Origin: Phaeobacter sp. G2
GTDB taxonomy: Bacteria; Pseudomonadota; Alphaproteobacteria; Rhodobacterales; Rhodobacteraceae
Assembly (NCBI GenBank): GCA_025163595.1
Contig: CP104100.1
Location: 1,488,001 to 1,552,000 of the forward strand
Reading direction: 5' to 3'
DNA: 64,000 nucleotides
A program made the position numbers and the translations under genes. Positions 34,578 to 42,583 of this stretch are shown here, one piece after another. How positions within the stretch are numbered: position 1 is the stretch's first letter; each line of letters begins with the position of its first letter. The notes under the pieces were generated by a model, which worked only from the letters and a program-made list of their open reading frames with translations, ran no database searches and was not told where the DNA came from.

Positions 34578-35612
34578 ATGTATTTAACCGTCCGTGACGC
34601 CACAAAAACCTATGGTACCTTCACCGCGCTTGATCGCGTCTCGATCGAGATCGAGAAGGGCGAATTTGTCTGCCTTCTGGGCCCTTCTGGATGCGGCAAG
34701 ACCACCCTGCTGCGTCTGATCGCTGGATTGGCTGATCTGGATGGCGGAGAAATCACCCTGGAGGGGGCGGCGCTGTCCGACCTGCCTGCACGCAAGCGTG
34801 GCTTTGGTATCGTTTTTCAGTCTTATTCGCTGTTTCCAAACATGAGCGTGGCAGAAAACATCGGCTATGGTCTGAAGATCCGCGATATTCCCGCCGCTGA
34901 AATTGCGGAACGGGTGACGGAGCTTTTGGATCTGGTGAAACTGCCACAGGTGGCTGACAAGCTACCCGGCCAGCTGTCTGGCGGGCAGCAACAACGGATC
35001 GCATTGGCGCGGGCGATTGCCGTCGATCCACGGGTGCTGTTGCTGGACGAACCACTTTCGGCGCTGGATGCAAAGGTCCGCGCCACCCTGCGTGACGAGA
35101 TCCGCCAGGTGCAGCGGTCCCTGGAAATTCCAACGCTTATGGTGACCCATGATCAAGAAGAGGCCCTTGCGCTTGCCGACAAGATCATCTGTATGAACCA
35201 CGGCATCGTCGTGCAGGCAGGCACGCCGGAAGATCTGTACCACCGTCCTGCCACGCGGTTTGTGGCGGAGTTCATGGGCAGCAGCAACTTGTTGTCGACC
35301 CAAGAGGTGAGACAGCATTTCCCGGAACTGATGTCCACCTGTCCCGCCGATAACAAGACATATCTCGCCTGTATCCGTCCCGAGCAGATCGTCCTGACAC
35401 CTGATCAGAACGGCAACGCCACAGTACGAAGTATCAGTTTTCTGGGCAATTTGCAGCGCCTGGAAGTGGACAGCCCGGCCGGCCCTCTCCTGGTCGAAAC
35501 ACACGGCAGGGCCCCCTGTGGTACTGGAGACTCCGTAGATCTGAGCATCGCCTCACAGGCCTGTACCTGGGTTCTTGATGACGTGGATCAGCCAAAGACC
35601 GTTACAGCATGA
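34578..35612 (+). CDS. ABC transporter ATP-binding protein (phosphonate/iron type)
   Basis: A 344-residue ATPase with Walker A GPSGCGKTT (about 37), Q-loop FQSYSLFPNMS, signature LSGGQQQRIALARA (about 134), Walker B VLLLDEPLSALD and switch His in MVTHDQEEALALADK. A C-terminal TOBE-type domain (residues about 265 to 340) follows. It powers import together with the fused permease, whose start it overlaps by 4 bp. Confidence 0.92.
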   Translation: MYLTVRDATKTYGTFTALDRVSIEIEKGEFVCLLGPSGCGKTTLLRLIAGLADLDGGEITLEGAALSDLPARKRGFGIVFQSYSLFPNMSVAENIGYGLKIRDIPAAEIAERVTELLDLVKLPQVADKLPGQLSGGQQQRIALARAIAVDPRVLLLDEPLSALDAKVRATLRDEIRQVQRSLEIPTLMVTHDQEEALALADKIICMNHGIVVQAGTPEDLYHRPATRFVAEFMGSSNLLSTQEVRQHFPELMSTCPADNKTYLACIRPEQIVLTPDQNGNATVRSISFLGNLQRLEVDSPAGPLLVETHGRAPCGTGDSVDLSIASQACTWVLDDVDQPKTVTA

Positions 35613-37294
35613 ACACCACCGACCAGACCTCCCGCCCCGCATTGCACCGTCACTTTGACGGCGATCGCCTTTTGACACTTGCCTGCGTAGGCCTGCCGTT
35701 GCTTGGGTTGATCTTGTTTTTTGCCTACCCGATGGTGATCGTCTTCCTGCGCTCCATCACCGTCGCAGACAGCTATGGTATCGGCAACTATACCGAGGTC
35801 CTCGGCTCTGCCGGTTTCTGGCGGGCGACGCGGCATTCGTTGGCGATGGGGGGCGCCACCACGGTGCTCAGTGTCTTTCTGGGCTTTATCATTGCCCATG
35901 GGCTATACCGCTGTGCCTTCAGGGGCAAATGGCTGATCCGCAGCGTGATCGTGCTGCCATTGCTGGCGCCGTCTCTGGTGCAGGCGCTGGGGCTTATCTT
36001 TTTGCTGGGGCGCAATGGCGTCATCAGCCGGGCGCTTGGGGTTGAGATCGAGATCTATGGGTTTTGGGGGCTACTGATCGCCAATACGCTTTATGCACTG
36101 CCGCAGGCGGTGATGATCATTGGCGCGGCTTTGGTCCTGTTGGATGCCCGCACCTATGAGGCGGCAGAGGTCATGGGGGCGTCGCCCTGGCGGCAGTTTC
36201 GCGATCTGACCCTGCCAGCCGCGCGATTTGGGGTGCTGAATGCAGCGTTTGTCTGCTTTACCATCACAATCACCGACTTTGGCAATGCTGCGGTGATCGG
36301 CGGCGATTATTCCGTATTGGCCACAGAGATCTACAGCCAGGTCGTTGGTCAGAGGAACTTTAACATGGGCGCCGTGGTTGGCATCATGTTGCTGCTGCCC
36401 ACGGTCATTTCCTACAGTATCGAACGCCAAGCGATGAAGCGGCAGCAGGCCGGACAGACCACCGGGCAGGTCGCATACCAGCCCAGCTTTGCACCGCTGC
36501 GCGACCTGAGCATGGCTGCTGTCTCGCTGGTGATTTGTTCAGCCATTGTCGCGGTGATCGGGATCGTGGTCTATGCCAGCTTTGTGAAGCTGTGGCCCTA
36601 CAACATGTCATTGTCGTTTAAACACTACAACATCACCCTGGCAGGGGGGTATTCGTCACTTTGGATGACGATCCTTGTCTCTTTGGCAGCTGCCGTCGGC
36701 GGCACCATTGCGGTGTTCATGCTGGGTCTCGGCCTGCGCCGCCTGCCACAGAGCCTTGCCCAGCCGATCCAGATCCTTGCGGCGATGCCTGCCGCCGTGC
36801 CGGGCATGGTGCTGGGGCTGGCCTATATCCTGACTTTTAACTCCACTGCGACGCCGCTTTACCTGCTGTATGGCACCGCTGCGCTGATCGCCATCGTCAA
36901 CTTTTACCACTACCACACACAGGGGTTCCTGACAGTGATGACAGGGTTTCGCCAATTGCCCGCGGCGCTGGAAGAAGCCGCCGGAAGCCTCGGCGCTGGG
37001 CTGGGCCGCACTGCGCGCGACATCGTGGCGCCCTTTATTGCGCCGATGCTGGTTTCTGTCTTTTTCTTCCTCTTCATGCGCTCCATGGTGACGCTTTCGG
37101 CTGTGGTTTTCCTGACCACGCCAAACCTGAGCGTCGCCGCCGTGACGATCATGCGCCTGGACGATGCCGGGCTGACGTCACAGGCCGCAGCCTTCTCCAC
37201 TTGCGTGATGGCGGTGGTCTGTGTAGCGGTCTTGTCAATGAAGGCAACCTTGGCGCTGATGGGGCGTCGCAGTCGGAGCAAAGGGACGGTCTGA
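35609..37294 (+). CDS. Fused two-domain ABC transporter permease (PhnU2-like)
   Basis: A 561-residue permease containing two tandem BPD-type permease units. About twelve hydrophobic helices are seen. EAA loops for ATPase contact appear as EAAEVMGASPWRQFRDLTLP (about 182) and EEAAGSLGAGLGRTARDIVAP (about 465). A single-chain double permease of this length is typical of the putative 2-aminoethylphosphonate transporter subgroup and of some FbpB-like iron transporters. It overlaps both the ATPase gene and the DeoR gene by a few bases. Confidence 0.9.
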   Translation: MNTTDQTSRPALHRHFDGDRLLTLACVGLPLLGLILFFAYPMVIVFLRSITVADSYGIGNYTEVLGSAGFWRATRHSLAMGGATTVLSVFLGFIIAHGLYRCAFRGKWLIRSVIVLPLLAPSLVQALGLIFLLGRNGVISRALGVEIEIYGFWGLLIANTLYALPQAVMIIGAALVLLDARTYEAAEVMGASPWRQFRDLTLPAARFGVLNAAFVCFTITITDFGNAAVIGGDYSVLATEIYSQVVGQRNFNMGAVVGIMLLLPTVISYSIERQAMKRQQAGQTTGQVAYQPSFAPLRDLSMAAVSLVICSAIVAVIGIVVYASFVKLWPYNMSLSFKHYNITLAGGYSSLWMTILVSLAAAVGGTIAVFMLGLGLRRLPQSLAQPIQILAAMPAAVPGMVLGLAYILTFNSTATPLYLLYGTAALIAIVNFYHYHTQGFLTVMTGFRQLPAALEEAAGSLGAGLGRTARDIVAPFIAPMLVSVFFFLFMRSMVTLSAVVFLTTPNLSVAAVTIMRLDDAGLTSQAAAFSTCVMAVVCVAVLSMKATLALMGRRSRSKGTV

Positions 37295-38043
37295 TGTGGG
37301 CAAAGGAGCGTCATCAGCGGATTGTGTCGATGCTTACGGCCAACCGGCAGGTCAGCGCCAATGATCTGGCCGGGATGCTGGGCGTTTCGCGCGAAACCGT
37401 GCGCCGTGATCTGCTCGACCTGGAAGAGATCGGCAAAGTTGTACGCGTCCACGGCGGTGCCATCCTGCCAGAGGCCCGCTCCGAGGATCCTTTTCACCAA
37501 CGGATGACGACCCAGATCCGGGCAAAATCCGAAATGGCAAAAAAGGCCGTCGGCCTGATCCAGCCCGGTCAGACGATCATGGTGGATGCCGGATCAACCA
37601 CCGCTGTCTTCGCCCGCGAACTGGTGAAGGTTCCGGGGGTTTCCGTCATCACCAATTCGCTGGACATTGCTACCACCTTGCAGGCTGGCGGAATGGATGT
37701 GATCCTGCTGGGGGGGCGGATCGCCGCAGATGTGCCCGCAACAGTGGGCGAGCTTACCCTGTCAGAAATCCGGCGTTTTGAGGTCGATCTGTGCTTTTCC
37801 GCCCCGGTTGCCCTGCACCCGGAAAAAGGCTCATATTTCTATGACCTGCAGGAGGCCGAAATCTCCATCGCGATGGCAGCGCAGGCGCGGCGGACAGTGG
37901 CGTTGGCTGACCACACAAAACTGGGCACCACCAATCGCGTGCGTGCTTGGGACGTGGCAGAGATCTCAACGGTGATCACCAACCACACCGCCGCCACAGC
38001 CCTGCTTGACCAGTTCCGAACCATCGATATCGAAGTTCTTTAG
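37294..38043 (+). CDS. DeoR-family transcriptional regulator
   Basis: A 249-residue protein; the ATG shares one base with the permease stop. N-terminal DeoR HTH: ERHQRIVSMLTANRQVSAND, then SRETVRRDLLDLEEIGKVVRVHGGAI. The C-terminal DeoRC sugar-phosphate sensor domain includes DAGSTTAVFARELV and DHTKLGT. DeoR regulators usually respond to phosphorylated metabolites. That fits a transporter for organophosphates and the divergent phosphatase; probably the local repressor. Confidence 0.9.
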   Translation: MWAKERHQRIVSMLTANRQVSANDLAGMLGVSRETVRRDLLDLEEIGKVVRVHGGAILPEARSEDPFHQRMTTQIRAKSEMAKKAVGLIQPGQTIMVDAGSTTAVFARELVKVPGVSVITNSLDIATTLQAGGMDVILLGGRIAADVPATVGELTLSEIRRFEVDLCFSAPVALHPEKGSYFYDLQEAEISIAMAAQARRTVALADHTKLGTTNRVRAWDVAEISTVITNHTAATALLDQFRTIDIEVL

Positions 38044-38173
38044 TCTGTTTTGATGGCTGGTCTCCGGGCGCGGTCAGACTGGTAAAATCGCGGGGAGCTG
38101 GAATAGCAGTGCTCGCCGATCCAGTCTGGGGGCGGGCCCTGGGTATTGCAACAGTTGGGCGACATGCCCTTGC

Positions 38174-38776
38174 TTAGCCGACCATAAAAACATCATATCG
38201 CGTTGTTTTGCCGCGAATTTGGTGGGTGCATTTCTGAACCCCAGCTATCGGATCTGCTTTTGCAGGCCACTTGAGAACCACCCGTTTTTGCGCGTGTTCA
38301 ATCGCTATGCGAACCAAATCTGCCGCGTCATCGTCAGTGCCGACCAGCTCTCGAACCTGACGCAAATCCTGTTTCACCAGCGCTGACTTTTTCCGTTCAG
38401 GGTGCATCGGGTCTATTAATATTGCGTCGCAGGATAACGCGGGGATCAAATCTTTGGAGTCGCCCTTTAACAGGGTCATGCGGCTGATAATTTCGCGAAA
38501 CTGACCGCCTTCTTGCTCGGCGCGTTGCATACCCTGCGCCAGTAAGGCGTGCATTTTTTCTGATCGCTCTATCAAGGTCACTTGCGCACCCAGAGAGGCC
38601 AGGAGAAATGAATCGCGGCCCAGCCCGGCAGTTGCATCAACAATCGTTGGCGTTTTTCCCGCCCGCAGCCCCATAGCCTTTGCCAAGTCTTGACCACGGC
38701 CGCCACCGAACCGCAGGCGGTGCGCGACTGACCCGCTGACAAAATCGACCTTTAGTTCTGCCACAGCCTGTTTCAC
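38174..38776 (-). CDS. rsmJ: RsmJ-like 16S rRNA (guanine-N2) methyltransferase
   Basis: A 200-residue SAM-dependent methyltransferase with VDATAGLGRDSFLLASLG (motif I, about residue 45), the substrate-side motif IDPMHPERKKSALVKQDLR (about 121) and RVVLKWP. These match RsmJ, which methylates G1516 of 16S rRNA in E. coli. A preceding segment SGSVAHRLRFGGGRGQDLAKA is also typical. RsmJ is mainly known from gammaproteobacteria, so this copy could be transferred. It is convergent with the DeoR gene. Confidence 0.8.
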   Translation of the reverse strand: MKQAVAELKVDFVSGSVAHRLRFGGGRGQDLAKAMGLRAGKTPTIVDATAGLGRDSFLLASLGAQVTLIERSEKMHALLAQGMQRAEQEGGQFREIISRMTLLKGDSKDLIPALSCDAILIDPMHPERKKSALVKQDLRQVRELVGTDDDAADLVRIAIEHAQKRVVLKWPAKADPIAGVQKCTHQIRGKTTRYDVFMVG

Positions 38777-39088
38777 ACTCTACTCATTTCCGAACCCAGA
38801 AGAGCACCGCTCTCCATGGTTTTCAGTTTGTACTGTTTTCTTTATTGACCACAGCCCGCAAATTCAACGGCTGAAACGAAGGGGCTTTCTCCGTAAAGTT
38901 CTGATCCAATGCTGTCCGGGGAACTCGGGAATGACGGGCTGCACTGCAGAGCTTGCAACGCCACCTTTCCCAATGGTCCGGCCTGCTGGGACCACTTCAG
39001 CCCGTGATTAAACTTATCGCAAGGTAACAAGGCCTACTGTGATCTGAAACCTCAGAAATTTAATAGCTAACCGCTTTGAAGGCCAGAC
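38777..39088. other. Intergenic region before the lanthipeptide export genes
   Basis: About 310 bp with no supported gene. It separates the divergent rsmJ and HlyD-like genes and should contain both promoters. No clear operator or terminator was seen. Confidence 0.45.
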
Positions 39089-40435
39089 ATGTTATCGGAC
39101 AAGATTAGAAAGTCCGCCCTCAAAAAGGCGCGGTCGCCTGAGCAATTGGACGCGATGTTGACCGTGGTGCCGCCGCTTGGTTGGCTGGCCTCGCTGCTGC
39201 TTGTGGCAAGCGTTTTTGCTTTTCTGCTTTGGGCGCTGGTTGCGACAGCCCCGGTCAAGGTTGTTGGCAGCGGCATTCTTTTGACAGAGGGGGAGATCGT
39301 CACAGCGCGCGCCCAGGGGGCTGGTATCGTGGTCGGGCAACTGGCCGAGGTCGGAAACCGGGTGCAGGAGGGGGATTTACTGACGCGCCTGGAAAATTTC
39401 CAGATGCAAGAAGCCATTGCGCAGGGCAAGGCTGCTTTGGCCCGGCGCGAAACCATGCTGGCGCAAACGCGCAAGGCACACCAGAAATTTGTGACATCGC
39501 TCCGGACGGAGCTTGCGGATGCTGCGGCCTTTCACCAGGATCAGGCCAGTAATTTGCGCGATCGAATTGCGCGATTGGCCAAACTCAACCAAGAGCGACA
39601 GGTGCTTTTTGACAAGGGCTTGATTGTCGAACAGAAACTTCTTGAGACCCTGCAGAGCCTGGAAGATGCCCGTCAAAGCCTCAGCGCCGCGCAATACGAT
39701 TTTTCGTCCACCCGCACGACAGTTCTGGCAGATATCCATAAATCGACAGCCGATGTCACCGCGCAAGAAAACCAAGCCGAAATAGAGCGTGAAAGACTGA
39801 AAGACCTGCAGGCGGATTATCAGCGCAGTGTCGAGATCCGCGCCCTGGCGGCAGGCATTGTGACGGAAAGCACCAAAAGCATCGGTGATCAGGTCAGCGC
39901 CAATGAAATTCTCTTTGAAATCCTGCCGGACGCGGCTCCCGTCGCTAGCGACCAGCCAGAGGCACCGGCTTTGCTGGCCGTGCTCTATGTGGATGCCAGC
40001 CAGGCAGCAAGGCTGGAAACCGGGGCAGCGGTTCAGGTGGTGCCTGCATCCGTTGAACTGGAACGCGATGGGTTTATTCAGGGTCAGATCATTGAGGCCT
40101 CGGTCCTGCCAGCGACGCAGGCGCAATTGCTAAAGCGTGTGCAGAACCCAGAATTGGTTACGGCGCTATTGGCCAATGGGCCGGTTCGCGAAGTGTTGGT
40201 GCGCCTTCAACCTGACCCAAGCACGGCCAGCGGGCTTGCCTGGTCCAGCGGCGAAGGGCCCGCCTTCGTGATCCATCCCGGCACTTTGACAGAGGCCAGT
40301 TTTGTGGTTGACCGAAAGCGGATCGCCAGCTTTGTGTTCCCCAAACTGGATGAGATCCTGCCCGCCGTGGACAGTATCGCTCCGACCCCGGTGGTTGCCG
40401 CGCCGCCGCAGCCCATGTCTCGGCTTGAGGGCTGA
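39089..40435 (+). CDS. NHLP-type bacteriocin secretion protein (HlyD/MFP family)
   Basis: A 448-residue periplasmic adaptor. One N-terminal membrane helix (LASLLLVASVFAFLLWALVA, about residues 34 to 53), a split lipoyl domain (EGEIVTARAQGAGIVVGQLA and later IRALAAGIVTESTKSIGDQV), long coiled coils (about 110 to 240) and a C-terminal beta domain match the NHLM bacteriocin-system secretion protein family. It bridges the inner-membrane ABC exporters to the envelope. It is first of three consecutive export genes, 3 bp before the peptidase-containing transporter. Confidence 0.85.
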   Translation: MLSDKIRKSALKKARSPEQLDAMLTVVPPLGWLASLLLVASVFAFLLWALVATAPVKVVGSGILLTEGEIVTARAQGAGIVVGQLAEVGNRVQEGDLLTRLENFQMQEAIAQGKAALARRETMLAQTRKAHQKFVTSLRTELADAAAFHQDQASNLRDRIARLAKLNQERQVLFDKGLIVEQKLLETLQSLEDARQSLSAAQYDFSSTRTTVLADIHKSTADVTAQENQAEIERERLKDLQADYQRSVEIRALAAGIVTESTKSIGDQVSANEILFEILPDAAPVASDQPEAPALLAVLYVDASQAARLETGAAVQVVPASVELERDGFIQGQIIEASVLPATQAQLLKRVQNPELVTALLANGPVREVLVRLQPDPSTASGLAWSSGEGPAFVIHPGTLTEASFVVDRKRIASFVFPKLDEILPAVDSIAPTPVVAAPPQPMSRLEG

Positions 40436-40438
40436 GCC

Positions 40439-42583
40439 ATGAAAGGGGTCAAAACACCCACAATCCTGCAAATCGAAGCCGAGGAATGTGGCGCAGCCTC
40501 GCTTGCCATGGTTTTGGCCTATCATGGCCGTCACATTCCGCTTGAGGATTTGCGGATTGAATGTGGCGTCTCCCGGGATGGGGCCACGGCGGCCAATGTG
40601 CTGAAGGGGGCGCGCCGCCATGGCCTGACGGCCAGCGCCAAACGGCTTGAACTGCCGCGCCTGGCCGAAATTCCCCTGCCTGCGATCATCTTTGTGAATA
40701 TGAACCATTTTGTGGTTCTGGAAGCGGTCTCGGCGCGGCGGTATCGCATCAATGATCCCGCTGCCGGGCGGCGCATTGTCGACCATGACGCCTTTGATGA
40801 GATGTTCACGGGCATCACTCTCTTGCTTGAACCGGGGGAGGCGTTTGAACGCAAGGCAGGCCCGCCAGGCAAGCTGTCTTCGCTGATCGGCTATCTGCAA
40901 TGGGATCGCACAGCCAGCCAGCTTATTCTGCTCTGTGGGATGACATTGATTGTGCCCGGTCTGGCTATTCCCGCCTTCAGCAAGGCCTTTGTCGACGATA
41001 TTTTGATGGGTGGGCAGGACGACTGGCTGTTCTGGTTTGCGGTTATGATGCTGGCGGTGATTGCGCTTCAGTCCGGGCTGATGGCCCTGCGCAGTTTGCT
41101 GAGCGCCAAGCTGGAAGCAAAACTGGCCCTGTCGTTGAACGCCAAGCTTGCCTGGCGTTTGCTGCGGTTGCCGCTTCCATTCTTTCAGCAACGGTTTTCC
41201 GGGGCGCTGGCCGGGCGGGGGCAGATGGCCGCACGGATTGCGCAACTGGCTGGCAAAACTCTGCTTTCGACCGCGCTGGAGGGAACCACCCTGATCTTTT
41301 TCCTCGCAGTGATGGCGCTTTATAGCCTTCAGATGGCGGCGGTGGTGGGCCTGTTGGTTCTGGGCAGTGGGCTGCTGATCTGGGTGGTGCAGCAGCGTAT
41401 GGATCAGCTTTCGATCAAGACGATGATCGAGTTTATGAAACTCACCGGCAAGACCATGGTCGGGGTGCAGACCATCGAAAGCATCAAGTCCTCGGGCACC
41501 GAAGCCAAATATTTTGAAGGCTGGGCCGGCACCCACGCCAATGTAGTGAACGGACAGGCTGAGCTGACCCTTCGGCAATCGGTGCTGCAGGTCACGCCGG
41601 GATTTGTGTCCTTCTTTGGCAAGGCCCTGACACTGGTGATCGGCGGGCTTGAGGTCATGGCCGGGGAGCTGACAGTGGGGTCGCTGGTGGCGTTTCAGGC
41701 CTTGCTTGCGGCGATGGACAGGCCCTTTCAGGGGCTGATGAGCAACGTGCAGGAGCTGCAGCAATTGCAGGGACCGTTGAACCAGCTCAGGGATATTACC
41801 GACCACCCGGAGGCCAGTGAATTTTCCCAGCGGCGCAACCCGGCGGAGCCTGCGGGCGCATCGCGGTTAAACGGCGCGATTTCATTGTCGGATGTCAGTT
41901 TTGGCTACAGCCGCTTGTCCCCGCCTTTGATCGAAAACCTCGATCTTGCGGTGGCGCCGGGACAACGTGTTGCCCTTGTCGGCGGCTCCGGCAGTGGAAA
42001 ATCGACCTTGGCCAAACTGATTACCGGCGCCTATTCAACCTGGTCCGGCCGCATCGACTTTGACGGGACATCAATCGAAGATCTGCCGCGCGCGGTCTTG
42101 CGAAACTCTCTGGCCGTTGTTGACCAGAACATCGTGTTGTTTGAAGGCAGCTTTCGCGACAACATCCGCCTGTGGGATGAAACCATTTCCGACGATCAGG
42201 TGACTGCAGCGGCCCAGGCGGCTGAAATCCATGATTTCATTGCCGGCACGGAAAGCGGCTATGACACGCAGGTGGAAGAAGGCGGGCGCAACATGAGCGG
42301 CGGCCAACGCCAGCGGCTTGAGATCGCCCGGGCGCTGGCGCGGGATGGATCCATCCTGGTTCTGGATGAGGCCACAAGTGCGCTCGATCCCATTGTCGAG
42401 GCAAAGGTAATGCAGAATATTGCCCGGCTGGGGATCACCTGTGTGATCGTGGCCCACAGGTTGTCGACCATTCGTGATTGCGATCAGATACTGGTGATGG
42501 ATCATGGCAGCGTTGTGCAACGGGGCACCCACCAAGGTCTGCGCGATGTGGAGGGTCCCTATCAGAGGATGATCGCCGCATGA
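40439..42583 (+). CDS. NHLP-family peptidase-containing ABC exporter (C39 peptidase/permease/ATPase)
   Basis: A 714-residue exporter. The N-terminal C39 peptidase has Cys17 (EAEECGAASL), His90 (NMNHFVVLE) and Asp106 (RINDPAAGRR), so the protease is intact and should cut a double-Gly leader. The membrane domain spans about residues 155 to 430. The ATPase has Walker A GGSGSGKST (about 521), signature MSGGQRQRLEIARALA and LVLDEATSALD. It would cleave the NHLP leader of the precursor at 45595 and export the core. Its stop overlaps the next gene (ATGA). Confidence 0.92.
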   Translation: MKGVKTPTILQIEAEECGAASLAMVLAYHGRHIPLEDLRIECGVSRDGATAANVLKGARRHGLTASAKRLELPRLAEIPLPAIIFVNMNHFVVLEAVSARRYRINDPAAGRRIVDHDAFDEMFTGITLLLEPGEAFERKAGPPGKLSSLIGYLQWDRTASQLILLCGMTLIVPGLAIPAFSKAFVDDILMGGQDDWLFWFAVMMLAVIALQSGLMALRSLLSAKLEAKLALSLNAKLAWRLLRLPLPFFQQRFSGALAGRGQMAARIAQLAGKTLLSTALEGTTLIFFLAVMALYSLQMAAVVGLLVLGSGLLIWVVQQRMDQLSIKTMIEFMKLTGKTMVGVQTIESIKSSGTEAKYFEGWAGTHANVVNGQAELTLRQSVLQVTPGFVSFFGKALTLVIGGLEVMAGELTVGSLVAFQALLAAMDRPFQGLMSNVQELQQLQGPLNQLRDITDHPEASEFSQRRNPAEPAGASRLNGAISLSDVSFGYSRLSPPLIENLDLAVAPGQRVALVGGSGSGKSTLAKLITGAYSTWSGRIDFDGTSIEDLPRAVLRNSLAVVDQNIVLFEGSFRDNIRLWDETISDDQVTAAAQAAEIHDFIAGTESGYDTQVEEGGRNMSGGQRQRLEIARALARDGSILVLDEATSALDPIVEAKVMQNIARLGITCVIVAHRLSTIRDCDQILVMDHGSVVQRGTHQGLRDVEGPYQRMIAA

